Origin: Acidobacteriota bacterium
GTDB taxonomy: Bacteria; Acidobacteriota; Terriglobia; Terriglobales; Acidobacteriaceae
Assembly (NCBI GenBank): GCA_013289685.1
Contig: JABCZL010000006.1
Span: 1-64,000, forward strand
Length of the DNA stretch: 64,000 nt
Reading direction: 5' to 3'
The notes beneath the pieces were generated by a model, which had not been told where the DNA came from, searched no databases, and was given only the letters and a program-made list of their open reading frames with translations. The translations under genes and the position numbers were made by a program. Of the stretch, positions 19,075 through 28,714 are shown piece after piece (position 1 is the stretch's first letter; each line of letters starts with the position of its first letter).

Positions 19075-21486
19075 ATGCCATCTTCAAGACACATTCTCAT
19101 TCCCTCTCTCGGACCACATCGAAGCAGACGATCGACATTGATGAAAGCGCTCTCACGCGGGCTGAGATTCGGAGGCGGGATCGGAGGGAGGTTCGGCGGA
19201 ATCGTTGCGGTCGTCACCTTGTCTCTGGCCGCTCAGACGCCATCCAACCACTCTCCAACGCTCCCGTCCAGCGTTGCCGACGCTCGTCTCGACGCCCGGG
19301 TGGAATCAATCCTTCATGGCATGACTCTAGAAGAAAAAGTTGGACAGTTGGTGCAGTATTCCGCTGGCCAACCCACCGGGCCAGGCACGGGACGGACCGA
19401 CTATGACGATATGATTGCCCGCGGACAGATCGGTTCACTGTTCAACGTGATCGATCCGCACGAGATCAATAAGTATCAGAAGATTGCGATGGAGAAGTCG
19501 CGGTTGCACATTCCCATCCTGTTTGGGCTCGACGTCATCCACGGATTCAAGACTGAGTTTCCCATTCCGCTGGCACTGGCTTCCACCTGGGATCCAACGA
19601 TCGTAGAGAAGGCATCGCGCGTGGCGGCCATGGAGGCGTCCGCCGACGGCATCCGCTGGACATTTTCGCCGATGGTCGATATTGCGCGCGATGCGCGCTG
19701 GGGTCGCATGGCGGAAGGCGCGGGCGAAGATCCTTATCTGGGATCGGCGATGGCCGCTGCCTACGTGAGGGGCTATCAGGGCGAGCGTCTGAATGCGCCG
19801 GACAGTATCGCGGCGTGCGCCAAGCACTATGTCGGCTACGGCGCGGCCGAGGGTGGGCGCGACTACAACAGCACGGAGATTTCCGAACATACCCTGCGCG
19901 AGTTCTACATGCCACCATTTCATGCGGCGGTCGAAGCTGGGACGGTATCGCTGATGAGCGCATTCAATTCCTTGAATGGAGTGCCTTCGTCGGCCAATTC
20001 GTTCACGTTGAAGCAGGTTCTGCGCAAGGAGTGGGGCTTTCGAGGACTGGTGGTCAGCGACTGGAATGCGATTGGGGAACTCATTCCGCATGGCGTCGCG
20101 AATGACGGCCGCACCGCGGCGCGAAAGGCTTTCGTCGCAGGCGTAGATATGGACATGGTCAGCAGCCTCTACCACGACAACCTGGGACAGATCGTCAGTT
20201 CGGGCCAGGCGACCACCGCTGAACTGGATGAAGCGGTTCGACATGTACTTCGCGTCAAACTCGCTCTTGGTCTATTCGAACACCCTTTTGTGGACGAGGG
20301 CGCGGCAGCGAAAGCACTCTACCATCCGGACAGCATCGCGATGGCGCAGACCGCGGCCGAGCGATCATTCGTGCTGCTCAAGAACGCCAGCGGGCCGGAC
20401 GGCAAAGCGCTGCTACCGCTGACGGCCGGAACCCAGAACATTGCCGTAATTGGACCACTGGGAGACGATTCTTCTTATCCCGCTGGAGCGCCGCAGGGAG
20501 CCGGTCCCCGCCTTTCGCTCCCGGCCGCACTGGCGCAGCGTGTTGGCGAAAGCCATGTGTTGCGGTTCCGGGGAACCGGCATTCTCGACGGCTCCGACGA
20601 GGAAATTGCGGCGGCCGTCGCTGGCGCTAAGAAGGCCGATCTTGTTGTTCTGACGCTGGGAGAAAGCCCGGAGATGAGTGGCGAGGCGGCTTCTCGCGCT
20701 CACCTTGGACTTCCCGGCAGGCAGCAGGAATTGCTGGAAGCTATCGTCCGCACGGGCAGGCCCGTGGTTCTGATTCTTTTCAGCGGACGGCCTTTGACGG
20801 TGCCCTGGGCGTTCGATCATGTGCCGGCAGTGATCGCGGCCTGGCTGCCCGGAATCGGTGGAGGGCCTGCGCTGGCGCGTACACTGTTCGGTGAAATAAA
20901 TCCCAGCGGGAAACTGGTTGTCAGTTGGCCGCGCAGTGTGGGGCAAGAGCCCCTTTATTACAACTCCCTCAACACCGGACGCCCGCCCGGCGACGTGGAC
21001 CTTACTCGCCCGCCGACCGATATCGTCAGCAAATACGTGTCGCGTTATCTCGACGAACAGAATAGCCCTCAGTTTCCCTTCGGCTATGGTGGCTCTTACA
21101 CCAGCTTTTCTTACGGAACCACGCAGATCAGTACGCAAAGTTTAAGTGCGGCAGCTCTGAATAAGGCCTTGAGCGCGGGGGCAACGGTCATGACTGCCGA
21201 AGCCGAGGTGACGAATACTGGATCCCGGGCCGGCAAAGAAGTAGTGCAGCTATACATTCAGCTGCGGGGGACCAGTGTCGCAGAACCGGTGCGCATGTTG
21301 AAAGGATTCCAGACGGTCGCTATAGCTCCAGGCGAAACAAAAAAGATAAAGTTTGAACTACCGTCAGAAGCTTTTGCGATTTGGAATGACCGCGACGAGT
21401 TCGCTGCCGAACCAGCCAAAGTCAAAATCTGGATCAGCCCTGATTCCGCGCGTGGTTCGGCGGCAGAAGCAGAGATCCTCCATTAG
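19075..21486 (+). CDS. GH3 family beta-glucosidase (BglX-like), exported
   Basis: An 803-aa protein starting at ATG 19075, 9 nt after GGAGG (19061-19065). A hydrophobic segment near residues 25-50 suggests export or anchoring. The N-terminal TIM barrel carries the GH3 signature with nucleophile Asp329 (LVVSDWNAIGEL), the KHYVGYGAAEGGRDYN loop, and DVIHGFKTEFPIPLALASTW. The middle alpha/beta-sandwich (about 420-640) includes GEAASRAHLGLPGRQQELL and a C-terminal fibronectin-III-like domain follows. It removes terminal beta-glucose from oligosaccharides. With the GH144-like enzyme it could split sophoro-oligosaccharides, though GH3 alone does not fix linkage. LacI-type palindromes lie directly upstream. 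Confidence 0.93.
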   Translation: MPSSRHILIPSLGPHRSRRSTLMKALSRGLRFGGGIGGRFGGIVAVVTLSLAAQTPSNHSPTLPSSVADARLDARVESILHGMTLEEKVGQLVQYSAGQPTGPGTGRTDYDDMIARGQIGSLFNVIDPHEINKYQKIAMEKSRLHIPILFGLDVIHGFKTEFPIPLALASTWDPTIVEKASRVAAMEASADGIRWTFSPMVDIARDARWGRMAEGAGEDPYLGSAMAAAYVRGYQGERLNAPDSIAACAKHYVGYGAAEGGRDYNSTEISEHTLREFYMPPFHAAVEAGTVSLMSAFNSLNGVPSSANSFTLKQVLRKEWGFRGLVVSDWNAIGELIPHGVANDGRTAARKAFVAGVDMDMVSSLYHDNLGQIVSSGQATTAELDEAVRHVLRVKLALGLFEHPFVDEGAAAKALYHPDSIAMAQTAAERSFVLLKNASGPDGKALLPLTAGTQNIAVIGPLGDDSSYPAGAPQGAGPRLSLPAALAQRVGESHVLRFRGTGILDGSDEEIAAAVAGAKKADLVVLTLGESPEMSGEAASRAHLGLPGRQQELLEAIVRTGRPVVLILFSGRPLTVPWAFDHVPAVIAAWLPGIGGGPALARTLFGEINPSGKLVVSWPRSVGQEPLYYNSLNTGRPPGDVDLTRPPTDIVSKYVSRYLDEQNSPQFPFGYGGSYTSFSYGTTQISTQSLSAAALNKALSAGATVMTAEAEVTNTGSRAGKEVVQLYIQLRGTSVAEPVRMLKGFQTVAIAPGETKKIKFELPSEAFAIWNDRDEFAAEPAKVKIWISPDSARGSAAEAEILH

Positions 21487-21621
21487 AAAAATGAATAAGG
21501 GACAGAATGAATTGTTCGTCCCGCGTTCCTGATCGTTGGCAAGACATCGCCTCTCAGTCCAAACAAAATCAGGCCAATCCGTTCCCGCCTAAAACTCGGC
21601 CTGCATGCCTTGCGCAATTGC

Positions 21622-22863
21622 TCAGATCCTTAAGAAAATCTTGCGGCGGTACATCCACAACAGGATGAGCCAAAAGATCAAAATCACGGTAAAACCGTGA
21701 AGCACGGGCTGGAAAGTCGGGCCTGTGATCGCAGACAGCGCCCATCCAAGGTGGATGTCGACGGCTTTGCCGAAGAAACTCGCCATGGTCCAACTCATGA
21801 CGTAAATGGCGATCGAGTTCATTCCAATCACCACAAGCGGGAACGCCCAGCGGCGCCATCCTTTCCAGTCGATCAGGGCATAAAACCCGGCAAGCATCAG
21901 GATCACCAAGCCTCCGCTGTACAGGGTGTACGACGATGTCCAGACCCTTTTCACGATGGGGCAAATGCCGGCCCATTGGCAGAGCAGTCCGAGCAGCACC
22001 AAGCCTGTTCCGGCGATGGCCAGTCCGCGCAATTTCTGTTCCTTCGATCCTTTACTCTTGAGCCATTCTCCAGTCAGCAGCCCCATAATCATGGTTGCAA
22101 GCGTTGGAATGAAACTCAGCGTGGACCAACCGCCCTCATTGAAGACAAAGGGCTGCTCGCGCGGAAACAGGTTCAGGAACCAAACGTCGAAGGCCCACGA
22201 GAGATTGGAGTTCTTGTTCCAGTGAGAAAGGAATCCGGTGTAGTTGTGAGTCCAGTCCGGTGGAACTCCCACCCGGGCGTAGTCAAAGTGCGGACCCGGC
22301 GCGGGATAAAGCGCGAAGGCTGCCCAAAAAAAGATCAGGATCAGGACCAGCGTCACTACCTGGGTTCGCACTCGCGCGAATCCCAGCAGGAACAGGAATA
22401 CGTATCCCAGTCCGATCTGCGTCAGCGTGTCCTCAAAGGTAAAGTAGGTCTGACGCGACCACTGCGACCGCAGAAAGATTCCGAGAAAGATCAGGATCAG
22501 CGCGCGCCGGAAAGCGTGCGCCAGCATGGGTCCGAAGGCTTGTCCCTTCATTTTCCGGCTCGCGATCGAAAACGGTAGAGCCGCGCCCACCAGAAAAGAA
22601 AAGGCAGGCTGGATCAAGTCATGCAGCGAACAGCCCTGCCAATCCACGTGATCGGTGTTGAATCCGATTACTTTCCAGAATGTACTATTCGGGAACGCGC
22701 TTGCCGTCGCATGCAGGCGCATCGCTTCTGCGAGCATCAGGAACATCACCGTCCCGCGGAGTACATCCAGCGAGACCAAGCGGGTCGGCCCTTCCGGCTT
22801 GAGTTCAGATTCTGTGACATGCAATTCTGAAGCGGGACTTTCCACCTGCGGGCTTTCGATCAT
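21622..22863 (-). CDS. NagX/HGSNAT-like membrane acyltransferase (DUF5009 family)
   Basis: A 413-aa polytopic membrane protein with about ten transmembrane helices. It opens with RLVSLDVLRGTVMFLML and continues with CSLHDLIQPAFSFLVGAALPFSIASR, the typical start of the heparan-alpha-glucosaminide N-acetyltransferase/NagX family. The C-terminal half has VVIGMNSIAIYVMSW. Family members move an acetyl group across the membrane onto amino-sugar termini, or are genes of unknown role linked to chitin and amino-sugar use. ATG 22863 has TAGGAG upstream. It lies 46 nt behind the GH109-like gene on the same strand, so the two probably form an operon acting on N-acetylhexosamine-bearing glycans. Confidence 0.88.
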   Translation of the reverse strand: MIESPQVESPASELHVTESELKPEGPTRLVSLDVLRGTVMFLMLAEAMRLHATASAFPNSTFWKVIGFNTDHVDWQGCSLHDLIQPAFSFLVGAALPFSIASRKMKGQAFGPMLAHAFRRALILIFLGIFLRSQWSRQTYFTFEDTLTQIGLGYVFLFLLGFARVRTQVVTLVLILIFFWAAFALYPAPGPHFDYARVGVPPDWTHNYTGFLSHWNKNSNLSWAFDVWFLNLFPREQPFVFNEGGWSTLSFIPTLATMIMGLLTGEWLKSKGSKEQKLRGLAIAGTGLVLLGLLCQWAGICPIVKRVWTSSYTLYSGGLVILMLAGFYALIDWKGWRRWAFPLVVIGMNSIAIYVMSWTMASFFGKAVDIHLGWALSAITGPTFQPVLHGFTVILIFWLILLWMYRRKIFLRI

Positions 22864-22909
22864 AAAGGGCTCCTATGCCAAGTCAGCGAAGAATGGAGTT
22901 ACCCCACGC

Positions 22910-24325
22910 TTAAGTCTGAACTGCAAAGCCTGGAACGTCCGCACGGGCGGCCCATTTGCCGCGGGTAAAATCGGGAAATTTCTGCGGAGCGCCATTCTGC
23001 GCCACCGATGCCTCACTTAACGGAGTCGGCGCGCTCCAGGCGGCGGCATCGTAGCAATTGATGTCGGGCACCAGACCCCTTTTCAGGCAATCCATCAGCC
23101 TGTAATTCATGATGTAGTCCATTCCGCCGTGGCCGCCCATTTTACGCGCCAGTTCCCCGGTTGTCTTCCAGAGTGGGTGCTCGTACTTATCGCGAAATGC
23201 GTCGATGTTCTGCCAATCCTCCCGGCTGGAACCATCGGCCTGTTTTTCGCCATCCACAAAAACGCGCGCCGGATAGTCGGCGAATATTCCCTTCGTGCCC
23301 GAAATCGAATTGAGGCGACTGTAGGGCCGCGGGTTCACCACATCGTGCTGGAGAAGAATAGTGCGGCCTTTCAGAGTTCTTATGATGCTGGTATTCATAT
23401 CGCCGCAGATGTACTTTTCGGCGCGCTTAGGATCTCCTTCCGGGAAATTCGCTTTCACATAAGCGCTCAGCGACGCCTCGGACGAACTCACCGAAACCAT
23501 ATAGTCGAACCTGTCGCCGCGATGAATGTCCAAATAATGCGCCACCGGGCCCAGTCCGTGCGTCGGATACAGATTGCCATTGCGCTGGATATGGGGAAAG
23601 CGGCGCCACTGGCCCTCCCCTTCGCTTGAGGTCAAGATACTGCGCAAGTCGTGCAGATAAGCCGCCTCGCCATGGGTAACTTCGCCGAAGACTCCATCCC
23701 GCACCATGCCGAGAACCATCATCTCGGTAGAGCCATAGCAGCAGTTTTCGAGGATGACGCAATGCTTGCGAGTGGCCTCGGAAGTATTGACGAGATCCCA
23801 GCACTCCTGAATGGTCGTGCAGGCAGGCACTTCCACGGCGGCATGCTTGCCATTCTTCATGGCGGTGAGCGCCATCGGAACGTGCCAGTTCCATGGGGTC
23901 GCGATGTAGACAATGTCGAGGTCGAGTTCGGTCAAATTCTTGAAATCCAATTCCCCCTTACTGAATCCGGCGGGTTGTGGCTGGCCCGCGTCGGTAACCG
24001 CCTTCTGCGCGCGCGCCACTTTTTCCGGCACCAGGTCGCAGATCGCCTTGACCTCCACTTTTTCGATCGCCAGTAAGTCCCCTAGCAAGCTGGAACCGCG
24101 TCCCCCGACACCGATGATTCCCAGGCGCACGCGGTCTCTGGCTTCGAACGGGACGCCGGTCATTGTCATTGCAGCGTTCGCACTCTTGGGCGCGCTGGCG
24201 GAGAGTTCAGAGGAGGGCCCAGAACCCAAAATGTCCTTTGCAATCAGAAGTCCCGCACCGCCCATTGCAGTACGCTGAATGAAACTTCGTCTGGAAACAT
24301 CTTTCGATTCTTTATCCGTTGGCAT
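22910..24325 (-). CDS. GH109-like glycosidase (Gfo/Idh/MocA fold), Tat-exported
   Basis: A 471-aa protein with a Tat signal (SRRSFIQRTAMGGAGLLIA, about residues 11-29), an NAD-binding Rossmann fold (RLGIIGVGGRGSSLLGDLL) and the GH109 run with VPACTTIQECWDLVNTSEAT, LENCCYG and HDLRSIL, followed by THGLGPVAHYLDIHRGDRFD. GH109 enzymes are alpha-N-acetylgalactosaminidases that use a tightly bound NAD in a redox-assisted cleavage. Plain Gfo/Idh/MocA oxidoreductases are the alternative, but the LENCCYG block favours GH109. ATG 24325 follows AGGAGG at 7 nt; the extension to 24370 is rejected. It is the first gene of an operon with the acyltransferase. Confidence 0.85.
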   Translation of the reverse strand: MPTDKESKDVSRRSFIQRTAMGGAGLLIAKDILGSGPSSELSASAPKSANAAMTMTGVPFEARDRVRLGIIGVGGRGSSLLGDLLAIEKVEVKAICDLVPEKVARAQKAVTDAGQPQPAGFSKGELDFKNLTELDLDIVYIATPWNWHVPMALTAMKNGKHAAVEVPACTTIQECWDLVNTSEATRKHCVILENCCYGSTEMMVLGMVRDGVFGEVTHGEAAYLHDLRSILTSSEGEGQWRRFPHIQRNGNLYPTHGLGPVAHYLDIHRGDRFDYMVSVSSSEASLSAYVKANFPEGDPKRAEKYICGDMNTSIIRTLKGRTILLQHDVVNPRPYSRLNSISGTKGIFADYPARVFVDGEKQADGSSREDWQNIDAFRDKYEHPLWKTTGELARKMGGHGGMDYIMNYRLMDCLKRGLVPDINCYDAAAWSAPTPLSEASVAQNGAPQKFPDFTRGKWAARADVPGFAVQT

Positions 24326-24387
24326 GTGGTGGCCTCCTGGTTGACGATGGTCCGAATTGCAAGTGTACATTCATGACAGCACGATTG

Positions 24388-24457
24388 TTTGTATACGTGA
24401 GAACGGCCCCTTTCTCAAATTCTTTGCGCAGACGGGTCGTCTTTAGTGGTATACAAA
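24388..24457. promoter_or_regulatory. distant inverted repeat TTTGTATAC/GTATACAAA
   Basis: TTTGTATAC (24388-24396) and its exact complement GTATACAAA (24449-24457) stand 52 nt apart in the divergent region between the GH109-like operon and the cytochrome gene. Paired sites at this distance suit a dimeric regulator bridging a loop or acting on each promoter separately. No regulator gene is adjacent. Confidence 0.45.
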
Positions 24458-26401
24458 ATCGGTGCGCTGGTCGATAATACCTTCCGGTCGCCCAAACGAA
24501 CGGTGTCGGTCTGGCGTCAGATTCAGATTAAGAAACCCAATTTGAACCAGGATTTGGCGACTCGCCAACTCTCAAAGCTTATTTCCTTGCCCCGGCGCTC
24601 AAATCACTCTTGCAGACGGTGGAACTTTGTTCTGGCAGCAATCTGCCTGACGCTTGCAGGCTCTCACCCTGGTCCAGTCCACGGTGCGCCCCAGGAACCT
24701 GGGGCCGAAAAACCCGCGCGAGCCCATTATCTGAACACGCAAACGGGTGTGGAGTATGTTGGCGACGAGGTTTGCGGATCGTGCCACTCCGCTAAATACA
24801 AAAGTTTCAAACAGACTGCGATGGGGAGATCGGCTACGATTCCCTCGCAGGACGATCTACAGTCGTTGATAAAGCCCATTACCTTCTCCAACAGTACTCT
24901 GGACCGCACCTATAGCGTTTACGCCCGCGATGGCAAAATGTACCACGAGGAATCGCAGCGCGACGCCAAGGGCCAGCTGGTTTTTTCCGAAACACATGAA
25001 GTCGCCTATATTGTGGGTGCGGGCGAGGTCGGTAAGAGCTATCTGGTCGGCAAGGGCGATGCCTTCTTCGTCTCGCCGATTTCTTTCTACACGCGCACCA
25101 ATGGATGGGATCTTTCTCCCGGATATGCAACGTCTTTGTTCCGGGACTTCACGCGCCCGGCTCTCGAATTATGCGTGGACTGCCATACTGGACAACCGAG
25201 CTTCGTTGCGGACAGACCGAACCACTTTCAGCAACCTCCCTTTCGATTTCTGAGCATTGGCTGTGAGCGTTGTCATGGTCCCGGCGCAATCCATGTAAGA
25301 GAACGCAAGGAGGGCTCTCCCCCTGAGGGGCGGATCGACGACACGATTGTTAACCCCGCGACCATGCCCGCGGAAATCCGTGACGATGTCTGCGCGCAAT
25401 GCCACTTCCTGGGCGACGCCCGGGTCCTGCGGCCGGGAAAAAACGAGCTCGACTTCCGGCCCGGAACACCGCTGGACAATGTGGTCGCCATTTTTTCCGT
25501 TCCGGCCAAGGTCAAAGGAGACCGATTCACCGCTTTGGATCAGTTTGAACAGCTAAGACTGAGCCGGTGTGCGATCGCGAGCAAGGGGCGTCTGGGTTGC
25601 ATCACCTGCCATGATCCGCACGTGCAATTGCGCGGGGCGGAGGCGGCAAAGGACTTCCGCGAGCGATGCCTCACTTGCCACAAGGTCGAGTCCTGCCGGG
25701 CGCCTCTTGCAAAGAGACAGTCCACTTCTCCCCCCGACAGTTGCGCGACATGTCACATGCCAAAACAGCAACTGGAAAATATCAGCCATGCGGCTGCGAC
25801 AGATCACCGGATTCTGCGCGATCCGTCAGAGAATCCTTTAGCCCGCGATCAGGTTTTGCCGGCGACCTCGGAAGAGCTTGTGTACGTTCCCAGGCCACTT
25901 GGCTTTGAAGATGCAAAAGCGGATTTGCGGAGTCTGGCTCTTGCGTATCCTCAAGTGGCGGGACATTATCCGATCCTTCGGCAAAAAGGCCTCACAACGC
26001 TCCAACAAGCTGGGCAGGAGCTTCGGGACGACGCAGAGGTTCAAGCTACTTATGGGCTCATTCTGGCCGTCGCGCAACCGGGCGAGCGAGCGCGCGCCGC
26101 CGAGGCTTTGCAAAGAGCCATCGACCTCGGTTCTAGGTCTCCGGAGGTTCGAAGTAAGCTGGCAGACCTTCGACTCCAGCAGGGACAAGTTAGTGGAGCC
26201 ATCGATCTGTATAAAGAATCGATCAAAATCGAGCCATCTTACAGGCCGGCGTACCTCGACCTGGCGCGAGCCTATCTCATGGCGAACGATGTCGATAACG
26301 CTTACGAAATTCTCGACCGCCTCTTGAAAATAGACCCTGGGAACGATGCCGCCCGTCAGGGCTGGCTCAAGCTAGCGCCGACTCCCGACGAGCACCCGTA
26401 A
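24446..26401 (+). CDS. heptaheme cytochrome c fused to TPR repeats
   Basis: A 651-aa protein with seven CxxCH motifs at residues 110, 243, 273, 316, 385, 408 and 433, then a C-terminal TPR region at about 525-640 (AAEALQRAIDLGSRSPEVRS, AIDLYKESIKIEPSYRPAYL). The signal peptide core RRWNFVLAAICLTLAG lies only at 57-72, so GTG 24446 is probably too early. TTG 24587 gives PRRSNHSCRRWNF ahead of the core and would also clear the inverted repeat at 24449-24457. The spacing of the first heme from the others matches the separate cytochrome at 9982, whose partner is a TPR protein. A periplasmic electron-transfer role is inferred. Confidence 0.88.
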   Translation: MVYKIGALVDNTFRSPKRTVSVWRQIQIKKPNLNQDLATRQLSKLISLPRRSNHSCRRWNFVLAAICLTLAGSHPGPVHGAPQEPGAEKPARAHYLNTQTGVEYVGDEVCGSCHSAKYKSFKQTAMGRSATIPSQDDLQSLIKPITFSNSTLDRTYSVYARDGKMYHEESQRDAKGQLVFSETHEVAYIVGAGEVGKSYLVGKGDAFFVSPISFYTRTNGWDLSPGYATSLFRDFTRPALELCVDCHTGQPSFVADRPNHFQQPPFRFLSIGCERCHGPGAIHVRERKEGSPPEGRIDDTIVNPATMPAEIRDDVCAQCHFLGDARVLRPGKNELDFRPGTPLDNVVAIFSVPAKVKGDRFTALDQFEQLRLSRCAIASKGRLGCITCHDPHVQLRGAEAAKDFRERCLTCHKVESCRAPLAKRQSTSPPDSCATCHMPKQQLENISHAAATDHRILRDPSENPLARDQVLPATSEELVYVPRPLGFEDAKADLRSLALAYPQVAGHYPILRQKGLTTLQQAGQELRDDAEVQATYGLILAVAQPGERARAAEALQRAIDLGSRSPEVRSKLADLRLQQGQVSGAIDLYKESIKIEPSYRPAYLDLARAYLMANDVDNAYEILDRLLKIDPGNDAARQGWLKLAPTPDEHP

Positions 26402-26573
26402 CGGTCAACGCCGGGTTCTGAGGCCGGAAACCAACTCTGTCCCACGCAGCTATTGTGGAGTATCCTTCTTTTAGACCCACCGGTGGTTCGAGGTTGAGAA
26501 TCGACATCCTGGCTTTTTGGGACGTCTTCTGCGGGCCTTCGCATTCCGGCAGTAGCTGAGGAGCATCGCGCCA

Positions 26574-28502
26574 ATGTCGTGGTGTAAGCGCCTACGAGTC
26601 TTTCCCTGCCTTGCTCTGCTCTGGTCTCCGCACCTTCTCTTCGCGCAGACACCCGCACCGGTATGGGCAGAACTAGTCCAGCGCTTGGACGCCACGAAGG
26701 TCAAAGCCGGAGATCCGATTCTGGCAAAGCTGGCTTTGGCGTGGAAGAGTCCTTCTTGCGATTTGCGGCAGGGCGCGATCATTCAAGGTCATGTGGTGAC
26801 CCAAAAGGCTCATTCCAAAACCGAGAAGACTTCAGAAATCGGCCTCATCTTTGACGCAGGTCAGTGCGGCGGCCGGGTTATGAAACCATTGTTTCTGACC
26901 GTGGCTGCGGTGGTGGCTCTGACTCCCGCCCGCGATTCCGATCCCTACACAGAGGACTTGCAGCCGTTAGGCTCGGCGGCTGGTCTCGTCTTGAACTCCA
27001 ACGTGCGCAGTCTTAGCCAGGCGGCTGCGACTGTCTATTTCGCACCGCGTCCCGCTAAAACGTTAGCTTCGGTAGTGCCGGGACAGGTGGTCGGAGTTCC
27101 TCATCTTGCCATCTCGGTTGGACAGGGGATCGATGGTGCTTCCATCCTCTCCTCTACCGGACACAATGTGCAGCTCAGCGCGGGAACGCAGTTCGCACTT
27201 GTTCCGAATCTGAGAGCCGAGGCCACTGGAACAGGGGAAGCTAAGGTTACCAATCCCGATGCAGCCGCTGGGAATCCTGCGCCAGAGGCCGCCGAACCCC
27301 AACCTCCAAACATTGCGGACGAGAGTGAGCTCTGCGTCGCTCCCGACTGTACGGTGGCCCTCGCAGAAGGTCAGGTGGACCCGGAAATTCAAGGCGCACA
27401 GATTACTCTGCCCTTGAAAGGACTAGGCTATCTGGGCGCGTCGGCAAACCGGGAAATGTCCGGCTTCAATTACGACGCGAGCATTGCTTACTTGGGCCCG
27501 ACTCAGTTTCTCTTCACCTTCAACCCCCACATCCTCGTCCCCCGCAGTGGGGCAGAAGCAAATTCCTCAGGCAAACTTCGCATCGTGCGCGCCGTGCTCA
27601 TCGATCTGGAGAAAAAAGAGATTGTGAAGACGGTCGATTGGCGCGTCCCAGACTCCGGCCGATATCTATGGCCAATCGGAGAGAACCAGGTCCTGATTCA
27701 TGTAGGTCAGGAATTGCGCGTTTACGGTCCCGGACTTCAGCTGCGCAGCCGGATTTCGCTGGGAGGCCCACTCGCGTTTGTGCGGATTTCCCCGGCGTCA
27801 CAATATTTCGCCGCAGGCATTGTTCACGAGCGGCACTCGCGCGAAATCCATCGCCAGCTGGAAGAAGCCGAACTCCGCGAACCGGAAGAAGATGTTGAAA
27901 TTCTGCTGCTCGATTCGCAATTCAGGCTGTTGACATCGATCATGCGTTCTTCCCGCGTCCCGCCGCCAGTCTTGCTGAACGAAGGCGAGGTCCACATCCC
28001 CAGCGTTGGCCGCAACCATTGGCGAATCGTGGAGAACAGTTGGGTTGGACAGCGGCGGGTTCTCGCCGTCGCTACTTCATCCTGTGTGCCACAAGCAGAG
28101 AGTCTGCCGGGAAACTTGCTGTTCGTGGTTGGTTGCGACCGGCAAACGGGCAACCGATGGTACCGCGTCCTCCACGGCGACGGTAAGGTCGTGCTCAAGG
28201 GGTGGTCTTCTTCTTCAGAACTCGAGCAAACCGCGGGCGGAAACGTCGGCGGCAATGCGTTCGCTATCAGAATTGCGGAAGCCAACCAATCGCGGCTGTT
28301 GCAGTCGGTTTTCAAACCGTCCGATCTGAAGAGTGCGCGGGTAACGATCTACCGGACAAACAATGGACATCGCATTTTTTCCATTGGCCTTCCAGACCCA
28401 GTGCCTGCGGTTCAAACGTTCGCGATTTCCCCGCGTGAGGACCAGGTGGCCTTGCTCAAGGCTGGCGAGATCGCTTTTTATCGAGTCCCGGCTGCCGAGT
28501 AA
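26574..28502 (+). CDS. large secreted hypothetical protein
   Basis: A 642-aa protein with a Sec signal (residues 1-24, ending LLFAQ). ATG 26574 is preceded by GAGGAG at about 10 nt. The N-terminal part (about 30-120) with KVKAGDPILAKLALAW and QGAIIQGHVV resembles a beta-barrel-like envelope domain, by inference. A Pro/Ala-rich linker with a short Cys pair (ELCVAPDCTVAL) lies near 240-262. The C-terminal half (about 290-640) has WD- or propeller-like repeats with SGRYLWPIGENQVLIHVGQE and FAISPREDQVALLKAGEIAF. I recognise no named family. It follows the cytochrome-TPR gene on the same strand by about 170 nt. Confidence 0.75.
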   Translation: MSWCKRLRVFPCLALLWSPHLLFAQTPAPVWAELVQRLDATKVKAGDPILAKLALAWKSPSCDLRQGAIIQGHVVTQKAHSKTEKTSEIGLIFDAGQCGGRVMKPLFLTVAAVVALTPARDSDPYTEDLQPLGSAAGLVLNSNVRSLSQAAATVYFAPRPAKTLASVVPGQVVGVPHLAISVGQGIDGASILSSTGHNVQLSAGTQFALVPNLRAEATGTGEAKVTNPDAAAGNPAPEAAEPQPPNIADESELCVAPDCTVALAEGQVDPEIQGAQITLPLKGLGYLGASANREMSGFNYDASIAYLGPTQFLFTFNPHILVPRSGAEANSSGKLRIVRAVLIDLEKKEIVKTVDWRVPDSGRYLWPIGENQVLIHVGQELRVYGPGLQLRSRISLGGPLAFVRISPASQYFAAGIVHERHSREIHRQLEEAELREPEEDVEILLLDSQFRLLTSIMRSSRVPPPVLLNEGEVHIPSVGRNHWRIVENSWVGQRRVLAVATSSCVPQAESLPGNLLFVVGCDRQTGNRWYRVLHGDGKVVLKGWSSSSELEQTAGGNVGGNAFAIRIAEANQSRLLQSVFKPSDLKSARVTIYRTNNGHRIFSIGLPDPVPAVQTFAISPREDQVALLKAGEIAFYRVPAAE

Positions 28503-28714
28503 ACGCGGTCCGCGCGAGTCCGCAGAGCGCCTGCTTTCAATCCCAAGAGCACGATGGCAACGGTAATTGCAAGACCGAGTCCAACCCCGAATTACCTTCG
28601 TCTCGGTAGTACCCAACCGGACAATGGCCAGTTGACCGCTGTCCTTCGGTGATACAACGTCCAGCCGATGTGGGCGTATTGTTGACGAACAGACGGTCAG
28701 GGCCTCGCAGAAAT

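Noticed and set aside
28500..28600. Hydrophobic minus-strand frame (GVGLGLAITVAIVLLGL)
   Set aside because: No start codon in frame before the hydrophobic run and only about 35 codons long.
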